Positions 26,701-36,345 of a stretch of DNA of 64,000 bases are shown in pieces. Made by a program: the position numbers and the translations under genes. Below the pieces are notes generated by a model. The model was given only the letters and a program-made list of their open reading frames with translations, ran no database searches and was not told the origin of the DNA. Origin of the DNA: CAZVFX01 sp964626565 (GTDB taxonomy: Bacteria > Myxococcota_A > UBA9042 > CAIXZC01); the NCBI GenBank assembly GCA_964626565.1, contig CAZVFX010000018.1, positions 1 to 64,000 on the forward strand. Reading direction: 5' to 3'. The stretch's first letter is position 1. Each line of letters starts with the position of its first letter.

Positions 26701-27909
26701 CTACTCCCTCCAGTAGACCACCCTGCCGGTGGACGTATCCAGAACCGCAGTTATCGTCTTCTCCACTCCCCCTGCCTGACCCTTGGCCGTCACTCTCCAG
26801 ATCTTGCCTTTGGTCCCTACCTTCTTCTGCAGCGATGCTCCATCCAGGGGAAGATCTTCCCCGATGAAAGCCCCCAACTTCGAAAAGAAGCTCACGAAAT
26901 CCTTGCCGCTGCTGAACGGAGGCGTGAACAGCTTGTTCTTCACGCTCCGGCAGATCTCCATGTACTCTCCCACAATATCGATGGGTGCGGGGATACCCAT
27001 CTGACGAGCCTGGGGATTGCACAGCACCTGGCCCATGTCCACCATGTGGGAGCAGACCAGCCCCTTGATTACCTCAATGTCCGCCGCATTCACGTTGAGT
27101 TTCTCTGTGTGATAGACGGTGACCTTGTCCTTCAGCAGGCAGTAGACGCCGTCGGTTACGCCATCAACGTAGCGAAGCTCCTCGACGGTATCGTATCTGG
27201 CGTTCTTCACCTTGTAGCGATGCTTCGAATACTTCCGCCCACCGCCCTCGCCGGAACCGCCGGTAGCCTCTACCACCATGCCCGATTCAAACTGAGTCTT
27301 GTTGTCATCCTGATCGGCCCAGTCGATGATCGCACCCACCACCTCGTCCACCTTGCGCTCGTTTTCATCGAACAGGTCGCTGGTGAAGTTGCGCATGAAC
27401 AGCCCCTTCAACTCGGTGTACAGGGTCTGCTTGTCCTGGATTGAATCCACCAGGTTCACATTGATCTTGCCGTCCTCCAACTCCACCTTGCAGTCGAAAG
27501 CCTGCCCCTCGGGAAGGCCCAGACCCTCTACGCCGGTAAGATCCATCACGTCAACGCCGTACAGGTTGAACTTCGATGTGGCGAACCCCTTGCACAACGG
27601 CTCGATAGCCCTCCAGATCTCGATATTCTGCATGCTGCGACCGCCGCCGCCCACAAAAGACGAATAGAGACCGACGATCTTGTCCACAACCTCCTTGGCT
27701 TCCAGCGTGAACAGCGCAATCACAATGCCCGATCTGGCGTTGAAGTAAGCCTGTACCTCCTTCTGGGCATGCCGGGTCATGCCGATGTTGATCCGGGTGT
27801 TATACGAGAACTCGGCCACTGCCGCGGCCAGCACGACAATGGCGCTCAAGACTATGAGGAGCGCCACTCCCTGCTGCCCACCGAATTCCTTTGTTTTGCT
27901 TTCTTCCAT
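26701..27909 (-). CDS. gspK: Type II secretion minor pseudopilin GspK
   Basis: The 402-residue product starts with a prepilin-type leader (GGQQ|GVALLIVLSAIVVLAAAVAEFSY): a glycine before the cut and a long hydrophobic helix, without Glu at position +5, as is usual for GspK. The large alpha domain follows (LNVNAADIEVIKGLV near 272, typical of the SAM-like fold of GspK). GspK caps the pseudopilus tip with GspI and GspJ. The gene lies 3 bp after gspJ in the operon. Confidence 0.87.
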   Translation of the reverse strand: MEESKTKEFGGQQGVALLIVLSAIVVLAAAVAEFSYNTRINIGMTRHAQKEVQAYFNARSGIVIALFTLEAKEVVDKIVGLYSSFVGGGGRSMQNIEIWRAIEPLCKGFATSKFNLYGVDVMDLTGVEGLGLPEGQAFDCKVELEDGKINVNLVDSIQDKQTLYTELKGLFMRNFTSDLFDENERKVDEVVGAIIDWADQDDNKTQFESGMVVEATGGSGEGGGRKYSKHRYKVKNARYDTVEELRYVDGVTDGVYCLLKDKVTVYHTEKLNVNAADIEVIKGLVCSHMVDMGQVLCNPQARQMGIPAPIDIVGEYMEICRSVKNKLFTPPFSSGKDFVSFFSKLGAFIGEDLPLDGASLQKKVGTKGKIWRVTAKGQAGGVEKTITAVLDTSTGRVVYWRE

Positions 27910-27912
27910 CGC

Positions 27913-28626
27913 CTACCAGTTGAACGCGTGCCTCAAGGGCAACTCCGTCTCTGTTTCAAAGGGATATTCTTCACCGTCCTCGTCCACCAGCACCAGCGTT
28001 ATCCGCACCCGGTCGGGGAGCACAAACTCCTCTTCCTCGTCCACCCCGGCCAGCTTCTTGGACAGCTTGTGCGCCTTCTCCATACTCTTATCGAGGAAAA
28101 TCGGGTCCGTGTCCTCCAACTCGGCCTCCCAATCATCGGTCCAGTCTTCCTGCAGCGGGTCATAGTACTCGAACTCCAACTTCTTCACGCCATGGGCCAG
28201 CACCTCTTCGGTGCCGCCCTTCTCAGGACGATCATCAATAATCGTCTTTTCCCGGCGGATGAGCTGCTTGACTCCTGCCTTGCTCTTGAGAAAGAAGGAC
28301 ACTACTCCCTGGTCCGATTCCGGAGCCTCGGCGTTCCACCGGTAGTGGCCCAGGTAGGTGAAGGTAACTTTGTCGTCCTTGCCGATAAAAAGCGTTTCCC
28401 GGTTCTTCTCCATGATGCTCACGTGCTTGGAAATGAACGCGTTGGTCAGGTCCCGGACCATCTTCGTCAGCGCCACCCGCCCCGCGTGGTAACGCTCCTG
28501 GGTCTTCATGACGATACGCTGAGAAGAGATGGTCACCGACAGGCTGCCGTACACCAGGGAGGCGACCATCGCCAGAATGCCGACGCTGATCATTAACTCC
28601 ATCATGGTGAACCCGCGCGCTCTCAT
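27913..28626 (-). CDS. gspJ: Type II secretion minor pseudopilin GspJ
   Basis: The 237-residue product has a short leader MRARG and the cleavage motif G|FTMMELMISV with Glu at +5, followed by a single hydrophobic helix. A globular domain of usual GspJ size follows. It would be processed by a GspO/PilD prepilin peptidase, which is not encoded in this window. It overlaps gspI by 4 bp (ATGA), so synthesis is coupled. Confidence 0.87.
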   Translation of the reverse strand: MRARGFTMMELMISVGILAMVASLVYGSLSVTISSQRIVMKTQERYHAGRVALTKMVRDLTNAFISKHVSIMEKNRETLFIGKDDKVTFTYLGHYRWNAEAPESDQGVVSFFLKSKAGVKQLIRREKTIIDDRPEKGGTEEVLAHGVKKLEFEYYDPLQEDWTDDWEAELEDTDPIFLDKSMEKAHKLSKKLAGVDEEEEFVLPDRVRITLVLVDEDGEEYPFETETELPLRHAFNW

Positions 28627-29495
28627 CGTCCACCACCTCCACTTCCGCCGGAAGTCGGCGGAGGAGTGATTCCGCCCCTTCCTCCGGCACCGCCAACACC
28701 GCCGCGTCCGCCGCCCGCTCCCGGCAGCCCGGGAACCATCCCCTCGTCAATCACTTCCTTGGCGTCCTCCATCTCTTTCAGTTGCTGCAACTCCTCTTCC
28801 GGCATGGACGCAATGTACGTGCTCACCGCAAACTCACGGGTACCGAAGGGCCCCTCGTTCCAGGTAATCCGCACCGTCAGTTTTCGCGTCCGGTTGCCGA
28901 CCTCCTGCAACACCTGCGGCACAAAAGCCTGCATGCCCATGAATCCCATAAGCAGGGCTGAGATGTTGATGTTACACAGGCTCATCAAGGCCTCGCCTTC
29001 AGGCCCCAGGAAAGGCAACAGGAACGCCAGACCGCTAAGGTCCATGCCGCCCATCTCGCTCTGCCCCGACACCAGCCCTTCCACCGTCCCGGACATGGCG
29101 CCGCGGTCGCCGCCCTGCAGCGACTGCAGGCCGCCTTCACCCATGAGGCCGCCGAAACTCTGGTCCACCAGCGCCTGGATCTCGGTGGGTTCGAGGTCGA
29201 ACCGCTCCAGGTCGTACTCGCATTCGAACATATCGTCGAACTTGTCTGGCACCTCGCAGTCCCGATCCGTAATGCTGTTCTCCGGGAATCCGTCCAGTCG
29301 ATACTCTTCCTCGATCTCAAGGACAATGCCGCGCATGACGAGCGCAGCCGCCTGGCCCCGCTGCACCCGGAACGCATTGTTGATGCTGGACTGCTGCGCG
29401 GAAGTGATGGCAAGAAGCGCCACCGCGAGCACCGAAATCGCCACCATCATCTCCAGCAGGGAAAATCCCGCTTCGCTCTTTTTGAGCCGCCTCAC
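28623..29495 (-). CDS. gspI: Type II secretion minor pseudopilin GspI, extended
   Basis: The 290-residue product carries the prepilin signature EAG|FSLLEMMVAISVLAVALL. The usual GspI is only about 120-130 residues. Here an acidic and Gly/Met-rich insertion occupies about 75-185, the conserved GspI end (RTRKLTVRITWNEGPFGTREFAVSTYI) lies near 205-232, and a Gly/Pro-rich tail closes the protein. It overlaps both gspH and gspJ by 4 bp. The pilin-like core is intact. Confidence 0.83.
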   Translation of the reverse strand: MRRLKKSEAGFSLLEMMVAISVLAVALLAITSAQQSSINNAFRVQRGQAAALVMRGIVLEIEEEYRLDGFPENSITDRDCEVPDKFDDMFECEYDLERFDLEPTEIQALVDQSFGGLMGEGGLQSLQGGDRGAMSGTVEGLVSGQSEMGGMDLSGLAFLLPFLGPEGEALMSLCNINISALLMGFMGMQAFVPQVLQEVGNRTRKLTVRITWNEGPFGTREFAVSTYIASMPEEELQQLKEMEDAKEVIDEGMVPGLPGAGGGRGGVGGAGGRGGITPPPTSGGSGGGGR

Positions 29496-30094
29496 TTCTT
29501 CTCCAACTCCTTAGGATCCAGCTCCTCTCGGTGAACAATGCCGGTGCCCAGCAACGAAGTGACTTCAACAGTGAAGATCTCCTCACCGTCGGTCACCCAG
29601 ATAAGCGCCTTTTCAGCCCTGCCGTCGGGAAAGAAGTGTATGCTCTCCTTCCCTTCCTCAACGGGGTCCTTGTTATGCTTGGTCATGACCCGGGAAAAGC
29701 TGATCCCCTTGGGCAATTTCTCCTTCTTCACCCGCATGTCCTTGACCAGCTTGCCCGAGGGCGCAGCCTCCTCTCCCTCTTTGTCTTCCTTGCGCTCCCG
29801 CTCCTCAACAAAGGCGTCGGTACACGCTTCCTTAGGCTCCACCTCTTCCACGTAGTAGGAGCGCCCCTCGATATCGATCACGAGGCGATGCATCTTGCCC
29901 CGGAGGCTCGCCAGGTTGTAGGTGTACCTGGCCATGGCCGACAGCTTGTTCACAGTCTTGGTGAGCCTCGCACCGAAGATCCCTTCCGCAGACACCGCGA
30001 CCACGGATAGCACGATGGAGATCAACATCACCACCGTCAGAATCTCGATGAGCGTCATGCCGGCTTCCGCCGTCAATTTGTCGTTTCGGCTCAT
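29492..30094 (-). CDS. gspH: Type II secretion minor pseudopilin GspH
   Basis: The 200-residue product shows EAG|MTLIEILTVVMLISIVLSVV with Glu at +5, followed by a globular domain typical of GspH/FimT in position and size. A charged Glu/Lys segment near 98-115 is an insertion. It lies between gspG and gspI. It is a minor pseudopilin near the tip complex in known systems. Confidence 0.82.
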   Translation of the reverse strand: MSRNDKLTAEAGMTLIEILTVVMLISIVLSVVAVSAEGIFGARLTKTVNKLSAMARYTYNLASLRGKMHRLVIDIEGRSYYVEEVEPKEACTDAFVEERERKEDKEGEEAAPSGKLVKDMRVKKEKLPKGISFSRVMTKHNKDPVEEGKESIHFFPDGRAEKALIWVTDGEEIFTVEVTSLLGTGIVHREELDPKELEKK

Positions 30095-30112
30095 GTCACC
30101 AACCGGGCTGGT

Positions 30113-30538
30113 CTATTCCTCTTCCTCATCGTCATAGCAGATGTCGTCGTCGGAGCCCTCCTTCTTGTCAGGCCCACCCGAGCACAGCTTGAACCCGTCA
30201 CCATCGTTGGAATAGATGAGTTTCTTCTTCCACGGGTCCTTCAGTTGCGACTTCTTGAGGATCGCCTTGCGCTTGCCCTTCTCTTTCTTGGCCAGTTCGT
30301 TGAGGCCGCCGGGATACTCATCGTTCTCGTACAGGTACATCTCCAAATGGTTCGCAATGTTGTCGATCTGCGCCTTGCAAGCATCGATCTTCGCCTGGGC
30401 GAAGTACCTGGTGACACCGAAACCGACCGCGCCGGCCACAATGCCGATAATGGCGATGACCACCATGATCTCGATGAGGGTCATACCTTTCTGCCCCTCG
30501 GCCAACAACTTCTTCGACAGTTCATGCCTGACGTTCAT
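30113..30538 (-). CDS. gspG: Type II secretion major pseudopilin GspG
   Basis: The 141-residue product has leader MNVRHELSKKLLAEGQKG and cut site G|MTLIEIMVVIAIIGIVAGAV. The major-pseudopilin pattern (YLYENDEYPGGLNEL; LKDPWKKKLIY; GFKLCSGGPDKKEGSDDDI) ends in an Asp-rich calcium-site region and an acidic tail. The longer frame starting at 30628 would translate the TTGATAA heptamer array and is rejected. The ATG at 30538 has an excellent SD (GGGGAGGAGA). GspG forms the pseudopilus rod. Confidence 0.93.
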   Translation of the reverse strand: MNVRHELSKKLLAEGQKGMTLIEIMVVIAIIGIVAGAVGFGVTRYFAQAKIDACKAQIDNIANHLEMYLYENDEYPGGLNELAKKEKGKRKAILKKSQLKDPWKKKLIYSNDGDGFKLCSGGPDKKEGSDDDICYDDEEEE

Positions 30539-30580
30539 GCCGCTCTCCTCCCCGCTCTCGTCTTCCCCATTCATTGGCGA

Positions 30581-30618
30581 TTGATAATTGATAATTGGTA
30601 ATTGATAATTGGTAATTG
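30581..30618. repeat. Heptamer array TTGATAA / TTGGTAA, 5 units
   Basis: Units at 30581, 30588, 30595, 30602 and 30609 read TTGATAA, TTGATAA, TTGGTAA, TTGATAA and TTGGTAA, with a partial sixth. The array begins 12 bp beyond the gspF stop, in the 92-bp gspF-gspG gap. Confidence 0.92.
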
Positions 30619-30630
30619 CTTCTCCCATAA

Positions 30631-31869
30631 CTACCCCTTCAGCAATTCGTTCATTTGCAGCATCGGTGTGAGGATCGCGAACACAATCAAGGCCACGACT
30701 ACTCCCATGCCGACAATCATCAACGGCTCAAGCAAAGACGTGAGCACGTTTATCTTCGAGTCCACCTGCATCTCGTACGCGCTGGCTACATTATCCAGCA
30801 TGTTCTCCATTTCTCCGGAAGCCTCACCCACCGCGATCATGTGCACCACCATGGGTGGAAACTCCCCGCTGCGTTTTAGCGGCGGCGCCAGGCTGTCACC
30901 TTCCTGCACCGCCAGACGGGCGTCTTCCACCACCCCGGCCAGCATGCTGTTGCCGATGACGTGCTTGACGATCTCGAGGGAGGTGATGATCGGCACGCCG
31001 CTTTGCAGCAAGGTGCCCAGCGTGCGGGAGAAACGGGTAATCGCCACCATGCGCAGCAACGGCCCGAACAGCGGCAGCTTCAAGGTCAGGCGATCCATAC
31101 GCTTGCGGCCCACCGGACTCCGACGATAGCGGTTGAAAAGCCAGATGCCGATGATGATGGCGCCCAACGTCGCGTGCCACCAGTCCTGGATGTACTCCGA
31201 CACCCAGATGAGACCCCGCGTAATGGCAGGCAACTTGCCGCCCATCTCGGTAAACATCACGGTCAGTTTCGGCACCACGAACATCATGAGCAGGGAGACG
31301 ATTCCGGTACCCAGCACCAGCATGATGATCGGGTAGGTCATAGCCCCGACAATACGCCCCTTGAGCTTGGCCTGGGCCTCGGTGAAATCCGCCAGCCGCA
31401 AAAACACCTGGTCAAGAGTTCCCGATGACTCACCCGCCTTCACCATGTTCACAAACAGGTCCGGGAATACGCCGGGATTATCGGCCATGGCCGCGTGTAA
31501 AGCCTTACCTTCCGTGACCGAGCGGCGGACTTCGCTCAAAACACGCTGCAGCCGGGGGTTTTCCGTCTGGCCCGCCACAGCCGCAAGGCTGTCGACGATG
31601 GAGATGGAGGCTCTCAGCAACGTCGCAATGAGCCGCGTCGCCTCGGCCAATTCCACCACCTTGACACGACGCATGAACAGCCTTCTCCTGCCGCCCGCCC
31701 GTTCGCCCTCACCCGCGTCCCCGGCCTCGTCGAAAGTCTCCTTGTAGGTGGAAAGGTAGACACCCTGCTGCTTCAGCTCTTCCTTGAGAGTGCGGGCGTT
31801 GTCCGAGTCAAGGACCCCCTTGACCTCCTTACCCGACTTCCCTACCCCTCGATATTCGTATACAGGCAT
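30631..31869 (-). CDS. gspF: Type II secretion inner-membrane platform protein GspF
   Basis: The 412-residue product is close to the usual 400. It begins MPVYEYRGVGKSGKEVKGVLD as GspF/PilC proteins do. Two homologous cytoplasmic T2SSF domains (about 70-190 and 275-395) carry the ETGESSG/GEASGEME type motifs, and three membrane helices lie near 172-195, 225-245 and 380-405. It is the polytopic core of the assembly platform and contacts GspE. It is separated from gspE by 113 bp and from gspG by a heptamer array. Confidence 0.93.
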   Translation of the reverse strand: MPVYEYRGVGKSGKEVKGVLDSDNARTLKEELKQQGVYLSTYKETFDEAGDAGEGERAGGRRRLFMRRVKVVELAEATRLIATLLRASISIVDSLAAVAGQTENPRLQRVLSEVRRSVTEGKALHAAMADNPGVFPDLFVNMVKAGESSGTLDQVFLRLADFTEAQAKLKGRIVGAMTYPIIMLVLGTGIVSLLMMFVVPKLTVMFTEMGGKLPAITRGLIWVSEYIQDWWHATLGAIIIGIWLFNRYRRSPVGRKRMDRLTLKLPLFGPLLRMVAITRFSRTLGTLLQSGVPIITSLEIVKHVIGNSMLAGVVEDARLAVQEGDSLAPPLKRSGEFPPMVVHMIAVGEASGEMENMLDNVASAYEMQVDSKINVLTSLLEPLMIVGMGVVVALIVFAILTPMLQMNELLKG

Positions 31870-31982
31870 TCTTTACACCGCTCCGCTCTGACCGATGCCC
31901 CGGTTCTCTGTCCAGTCCCTTTCCCTCCGGCCACCCATCATCTGCCCCTCGTAACTGGCGTTCTTCATTCCGTTCCTACCGT

Positions 31983-33722
31983 CTAGTACGTCGCCGTATC
32001 GTCCTGGGTCACCCTCAACACTTCCTCGATGGAGGTGAGTCCGTTCAGCACTTTCATCGACCCGTCGACGCGCAGGGTCCTCATGCCTTCCTCGATGGAT
32101 TTGCGCCGAATTTCGGCAGAGTTGGCACGGGACATTACCAACTCACGCACCTCGTCGGTAACCATGAGCAGTTCAAAGATCCCCTTTCGTCCCCGATAGC
32201 CGAGGCCCGAACACTCAGGGCACCCTTTCTTTCCGTAGATGGAAGCGCTCCGCCCATCGGTAATCCCCAACTGTCTCATTTGCAGCGGGCTGGCTTCGTA
32301 GGCCTCCTTGCACGAGTTGCACAACACTCTTACCAACCGCTGTGCAACCGCGGCGATCACAGACGAGGCGATGAGAAACGGCTCGACGCCCATATCGGTC
32401 AGACGGGTAAAAGTGGTGGGCGCATCGTTGGTGTGAACCGTGCTGAACACCAGGTGGCCGGTAAGAGACGCCTGCACCGCGATCTCCACCGTTTCGCGGT
32501 CACGAATTTCCCCGACCAGAATAACGTCGGGGTCCTGACGCAAGAACGCTCTTAGCGCGGATGCAAAGGTCACATCAATCTTGGTGTTCACCTGCATCTG
32601 GTTGATGCCCACAAGCTGGTATTCCACCGGGTCTTCAATAGTAAGGATCTTCTTGTCCGGAGAGTTGATAACGGACAGCGCGGCATACAGAGTGGTGGTC
32701 TTACCCGACCCGGTAGGCCCGGTGACCATCACGATTCCGTGGGGGCGGTGAATCAGGTAGTCCAGCTTCTTGTGGTCCTCACCTTCCAACCCCAGGTCGA
32801 CGAGGTCCAACACCGTCGCCGCCTTGTCCAACAGCCTCAACACCAGGCTTTCGCCATAGGCGATAGGGATGGTCGAAAGTCGCATATCCACGTCGCGCCC
32901 GGCTATTCGAATACGGATTCTGCCATCCTGCGGCCGCCGTTTCTCAGCGATGTTCAAGTCGCCCATAATCTTGATTCTGGAAGTGATGCTCGCCTGCAGC
33001 CGCTTGGGAACTTCCAGCACCTCGTACAGCACGCCGTCACGCCGGAACCGTACTGAAATCGATTTTTCAAACGGTTCAATGTGGATGTCCGACGCCTTTT
33101 CCTTTACGGCCTGGGCCAGAATCGAGTTGACCAACCTGATGATGGGGGCCTCGTCGTCCTCCTCCAAAAGGTCCTTGGTGGTCTCCTCCAGGTCATGAGC
33201 AAGGCGATCCAGGTCTTCGGAATCCTGAATATCCCCCATTACCTGCTGCGCACCGGTGCGGCGGTCATACTGGCTGTTGAGCGCGCTGCCCACCAGCTCG
33301 GCCGGCGCCACCATGGGCTCCACCCCGACTCCGTAAATGGAAGGCAGGTCGTCCAAGGCCGAGACGTCGGTGGGATCCGAAATGATCACTACCACCTTGC
33401 CACGCCGCCGATAGAGGGGCGCGAAACCACGCTGCCGGGCAAAAGCCAGGGGGAACGCCTCGATGAGCCCCGGGTCCAACTGCTTGGGGTCGACATCATC
33501 CAGATATTCCATCCCGAACTGCCGGGCCAGGGCCCGGGCCACTTCCTTGCGGCTCACCACACCCTGCTCTACCAGCAGTTCACCAATGAGCCCGCCCCGC
33601 TCCTGCTGGGCCTTCATCGCAGCCACAATGTCGGTATCCGACAGTTGGGCCAGGTCCTTCAGGATCTGCCCGAGAGGGCGGTCATCAAAGAGCGCAGCCT
33701 CCGTCTGTCTGTCATCGATCAT
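31983..33722 (-). CDS. gspE: Type II secretion ATPase GspE
   Basis: The product is 579 residues from the ATG at 33722; the longer frame overlaps gspD out of frame and is rejected. SD AGGAG lies 7 bases upstream. The N-terminal GspE/PilB N domains (about 10-160) are followed by the ATPase: Walker A GPTGSGKT (335-342), Asp box near 360-372, Walker B ILVGEIRD (about 401-408), and His box STVHTNDA (427-434). A four-Cys zinc module has CxxC at 468/471 and CxxC at 501/504. It powers pseudopilus assembly. It is 4 bp downstream of gspD. Confidence 0.95.
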   Translation of the reverse strand: MIDDRQTEAALFDDRPLGQILKDLAQLSDTDIVAAMKAQQERGGLIGELLVEQGVVSRKEVARALARQFGMEYLDDVDPKQLDPGLIEAFPLAFARQRGFAPLYRRRGKVVVIISDPTDVSALDDLPSIYGVGVEPMVAPAELVGSALNSQYDRRTGAQQVMGDIQDSEDLDRLAHDLEETTKDLLEEDDEAPIIRLVNSILAQAVKEKASDIHIEPFEKSISVRFRRDGVLYEVLEVPKRLQASITSRIKIMGDLNIAEKRRPQDGRIRIRIAGRDVDMRLSTIPIAYGESLVLRLLDKAATVLDLVDLGLEGEDHKKLDYLIHRPHGIVMVTGPTGSGKTTTLYAALSVINSPDKKILTIEDPVEYQLVGINQMQVNTKIDVTFASALRAFLRQDPDVILVGEIRDRETVEIAVQASLTGHLVFSTVHTNDAPTTFTRLTDMGVEPFLIASSVIAAVAQRLVRVLCNSCKEAYEASPLQMRQLGITDGRSASIYGKKGCPECSGLGYRGRKGIFELLMVTDEVRELVMSRANSAEIRRKSIEEGMRTLRVDGSMKVLNGLTSIEEVLRVTQDDTATY

Positions 33723-33726
33723 TATT

Positions 33727-36321
33727 CTACTCCTGCTCCTTAGGCTTCGTCGGGTCGTAGTCGATATCGTGAGTCTCCGGCGGACCGACCAGGTCAACTG
33801 CGGTCCCTTCGTATTCAGCCCGCTCCCGCAGCTCGCGATCCTGACGGGCCCGGTCCACCACCTGCCGCATCTGCTCCACCGCCCCGTGCTTCTTCTCGTA
33901 GTCCACCATCCCTTCCCGCTCCTTCTGCTTGGTGGCCAGATACTCCGCGAAGCGACGGATCTCCTCCAATCGCTCCCGGTGGATTCGAGCCAGATCAGAA
34001 GGATCATCAATGATGTGAGGAACGATGATCATCAACAGGTTCTTCTTTTCCGTCTTCTTCACCGTCTTCCGGAAGAAGATCCCCACCAACGGGATGTCGC
34101 CGAGGAACGGTACCTTGTCGATACCTTCCGACTCGGTGTCCCGAATCAGGCCGCCGATAACCACCGGCTGCTGGTTGCGCACAACCACCGTGTTGGTGAC
34201 TTTCCGCTTCGAAGTAGTAGGCCCCAACTCCCGGTCGATGCTCTCCACGTCTTCGATGGACTGGTCGATCTCCAGCCGTACGAAGTTGGATTCGTTGACG
34301 TGGGGGGTGATCTTCAAGGTCAGGTCAACGTCGATACGTTGGACCATGCCCATGCCGCCGAACCCGCCCAGCATGCTGCCCAGACCGCCCATGCCGCCGA
34401 GACCACCAAGACCGCCCCGACCGCCGGAACTCAACCCCCCAGCGCCCCCGAGACCCCCAAGGACCGGCATCGCGCCCAGGCCGCCCTGGCCGCCCAGACC
34501 GCCCATGGTCGACGCACGATACGGTATCTGCTTTCCGACCTGGATCTCCGCCTCTTCGTTGTCGGTGGTCAGAATGTGGGGCGTCGACAGAATGTTCACA
34601 TCGGAGTTGGACGCTATCGCCTGCAGCAGAAATCCGAACGAAGGAATGGAAAGATCCCCGGAGAGACCCTCTCCGCCCGTGCTTCCGGTGGAGACGTCAA
34701 CCAACGGCCCCTGCATACCAGTAGCCAGGCCGCCCTTCATCAACTGCTGCATGTCCAGACCCGAAACACCTAAGCCCCCGAGTCCCATGAGGATCGGCAC
34801 CGTCTCGCCGTCCACGTTGGTGGTCGTTCCCGCACTGCCGGAGAATCCGAACTTGCGCTCCTTGTTGGAGCTGATCTCCATGATGAATGCTTCGACGTAA
34901 ACCTGCTTGCGCCGGATATCCAGCTTCTCGATAACCCGCTTGAGGCTCTGGAAGTCCTTGAGGGATGCTTCCACAATGAGCGAGTTGGTCTGCTTGTGCG
35001 CAGAGATCTTCACCTCGCCTTCAAACAAACCCGCGACACCGCCGGCGCCGCCGCCCTTACCGGCCCGGCCGCCTTTCTTGCCTACCGACTTACCGCTGGA
35101 CGACGCCAGGCTCGACAAAGTCGAGGCGAGTTCTTCCGAATCCGCATTTTCCAGGTAGTAGATATGGATCTGGCCTTCGCCCGGAATCGGTACGTCAATC
35201 TTGCGCAGCAACTTGTCTACGTTGAGGTAGGTAGTGGAGTTGCACATCAAAATGAGCTGGTTGGTACGCTCATCGGCCAACAACTTGGTTACCTTGATCT
35301 CCTCCTCGTTGCCCTTTGATACTGAAGAGGGCCCCGTGGGCGCCGATTTGGCTCCCCGCTTTCCACGGCCGGGACGCTGCTTCTTGGCTTTCTTGGCCCG
35401 CTTCTTTCCCTCTTCACCAAAAACGCCGTTGATCACCTCCACGAGTTGCGTGGCTTCGGCATATTGCACCGGCCGAATCCAGATCTTCTCTTTGTCGGTA
35501 GGCCGGTCCAACTCGTTGACGAATTTGATGAGCTTACGCACCATAATCGCGGCGTCAGTAACGATGAGCGTGTCCTCGCCATAGGCGATGATCTCGCCGG
35601 TCTTGCCCTTGAAGCTGCCGAGAATCTGGCTCAGCTCCGATGCCGGCACATACTTCAGCTTCACGATCTTCGTGACCATTCGCTCGTCCGCGGGCACGCC
35701 CGAGGCAGACTTCAGGAAAGGAATGTCCTCCTGCTTGCTCTGTGCGTCGGGCACGATCTTAAGGAACTTCCCCGCAGGCGCCACGGTGAGGCCGTGTACC
35801 CTCAACACGCTCAGAAACGCCTTGTACGCCTCGGCCACCGTCACCGGCTGCGGCGACATAAGCGTGATGGTCTTGCCCTGGAAACCGCCGGAGATGAGGA
35901 AGTTCTTCTCCGTCCAACAGGAGATGAGCCGGATCAAGTCGTCCAACGGGATGTCCTTGAAGTCCAGACTCACCTGCTCGTCCAGGTCCATCTTCTGGCA
36001 AGGGATGTCGGTAACTCCGGAGGGAGTCACCTTCACCTCGTTGGCCGGCGGCTGCACCTCCACCGTGTTGGCGGGAGGAGTGCCTTCCGGGGGCTGAACC
36101 CCGGGCGTGGCCCCCGGTTTCACCGGCGGTGAATCCTTCTTCGGCGCGAACTGCCGCCCCGGAGTTTTCCCTTCCTTCTTGATCACTGCTCCCGGCGGTT
36201 CAGCCGGCTTCCCCCCCGCTTCTTTCCCGGTCCCGGGAGCCGGCTGCGCAAATACGCCGGCGCTGAAGAAAACCATTACGGCCCAAATGACCGTCGAGGG
36301 AACTGCGTTTGCCAATCTCAT
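33727..36321 (-). CDS. gspD: Type II secretion outer-membrane secretin GspD
   Basis: The 864-residue product has a signal peptide (MRLANAVPSTVIWAVMVFFSAGVFA), a Pro-rich linker, the N0 domain (about 108-185), N1-N3 domains (about 200-480) and the secretin barrel (about 485-790). The barrel ends with the signature VVVRNQQPVVIGGLIRDTE...VPFLGDIPLVG-IFF. An unusual Gly/Leu/Met-rich insertion (about 575-635) lies inside the secretin domain, and Lys-rich and Gly-rich loops occur in N2/N3. The ATG at 36321 with AGGTGAG upstream was chosen over a GTG at 36330. It starts 24 bp after gspC. Confidence 0.95.
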   Translation of the reverse strand: MRLANAVPSTVIWAVMVFFSAGVFAQPAPGTGKEAGGKPAEPPGAVIKKEGKTPGRQFAPKKDSPPVKPGATPGVQPPEGTPPANTVEVQPPANEVKVTPSGVTDIPCQKMDLDEQVSLDFKDIPLDDLIRLISCWTEKNFLISGGFQGKTITLMSPQPVTVAEAYKAFLSVLRVHGLTVAPAGKFLKIVPDAQSKQEDIPFLKSASGVPADERMVTKIVKLKYVPASELSQILGSFKGKTGEIIAYGEDTLIVTDAAIMVRKLIKFVNELDRPTDKEKIWIRPVQYAEATQLVEVINGVFGEEGKKRAKKAKKQRPGRGKRGAKSAPTGPSSVSKGNEEEIKVTKLLADERTNQLILMCNSTTYLNVDKLLRKIDVPIPGEGQIHIYYLENADSEELASTLSSLASSSGKSVGKKGGRAGKGGGAGGVAGLFEGEVKISAHKQTNSLIVEASLKDFQSLKRVIEKLDIRRKQVYVEAFIMEISSNKERKFGFSGSAGTTTNVDGETVPILMGLGGLGVSGLDMQQLMKGGLATGMQGPLVDVSTGSTGGEGLSGDLSIPSFGFLLQAIASNSDVNILSTPHILTTDNEEAEIQVGKQIPYRASTMGGLGGQGGLGAMPVLGGLGGAGGLSSGGRGGLGGLGGMGGLGSMLGGFGGMGMVQRIDVDLTLKITPHVNESNFVRLEIDQSIEDVESIDRELGPTTSKRKVTNTVVVRNQQPVVIGGLIRDTESEGIDKVPFLGDIPLVGIFFRKTVKKTEKKNLLMIIVPHIIDDPSDLARIHRERLEEIRRFAEYLATKQKEREGMVDYEKKHGAVEQMRQVVDRARQDRELRERAEYEGTAVDLVGPPETHDIDYDPTKPKEQE

Positions 36322-36345
36322 CGCACTCACCTGTACGTTAGGCTG

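Noticed and set aside
30539..30628. N-terminal extension of GspG that would translate the TTGATAA array
   Set aside because: The ATG at 30538 has a strong SD and gives a normal prepilin leader; the extension is repeat DNA.
33723..34010. 96-residue N-terminal extension of GspE
   Set aside because: It overlaps gspD out of frame, is rich in Arg/Ser/Trp as shadow frames are, and the ATG at 33722 has SD AGGAG.
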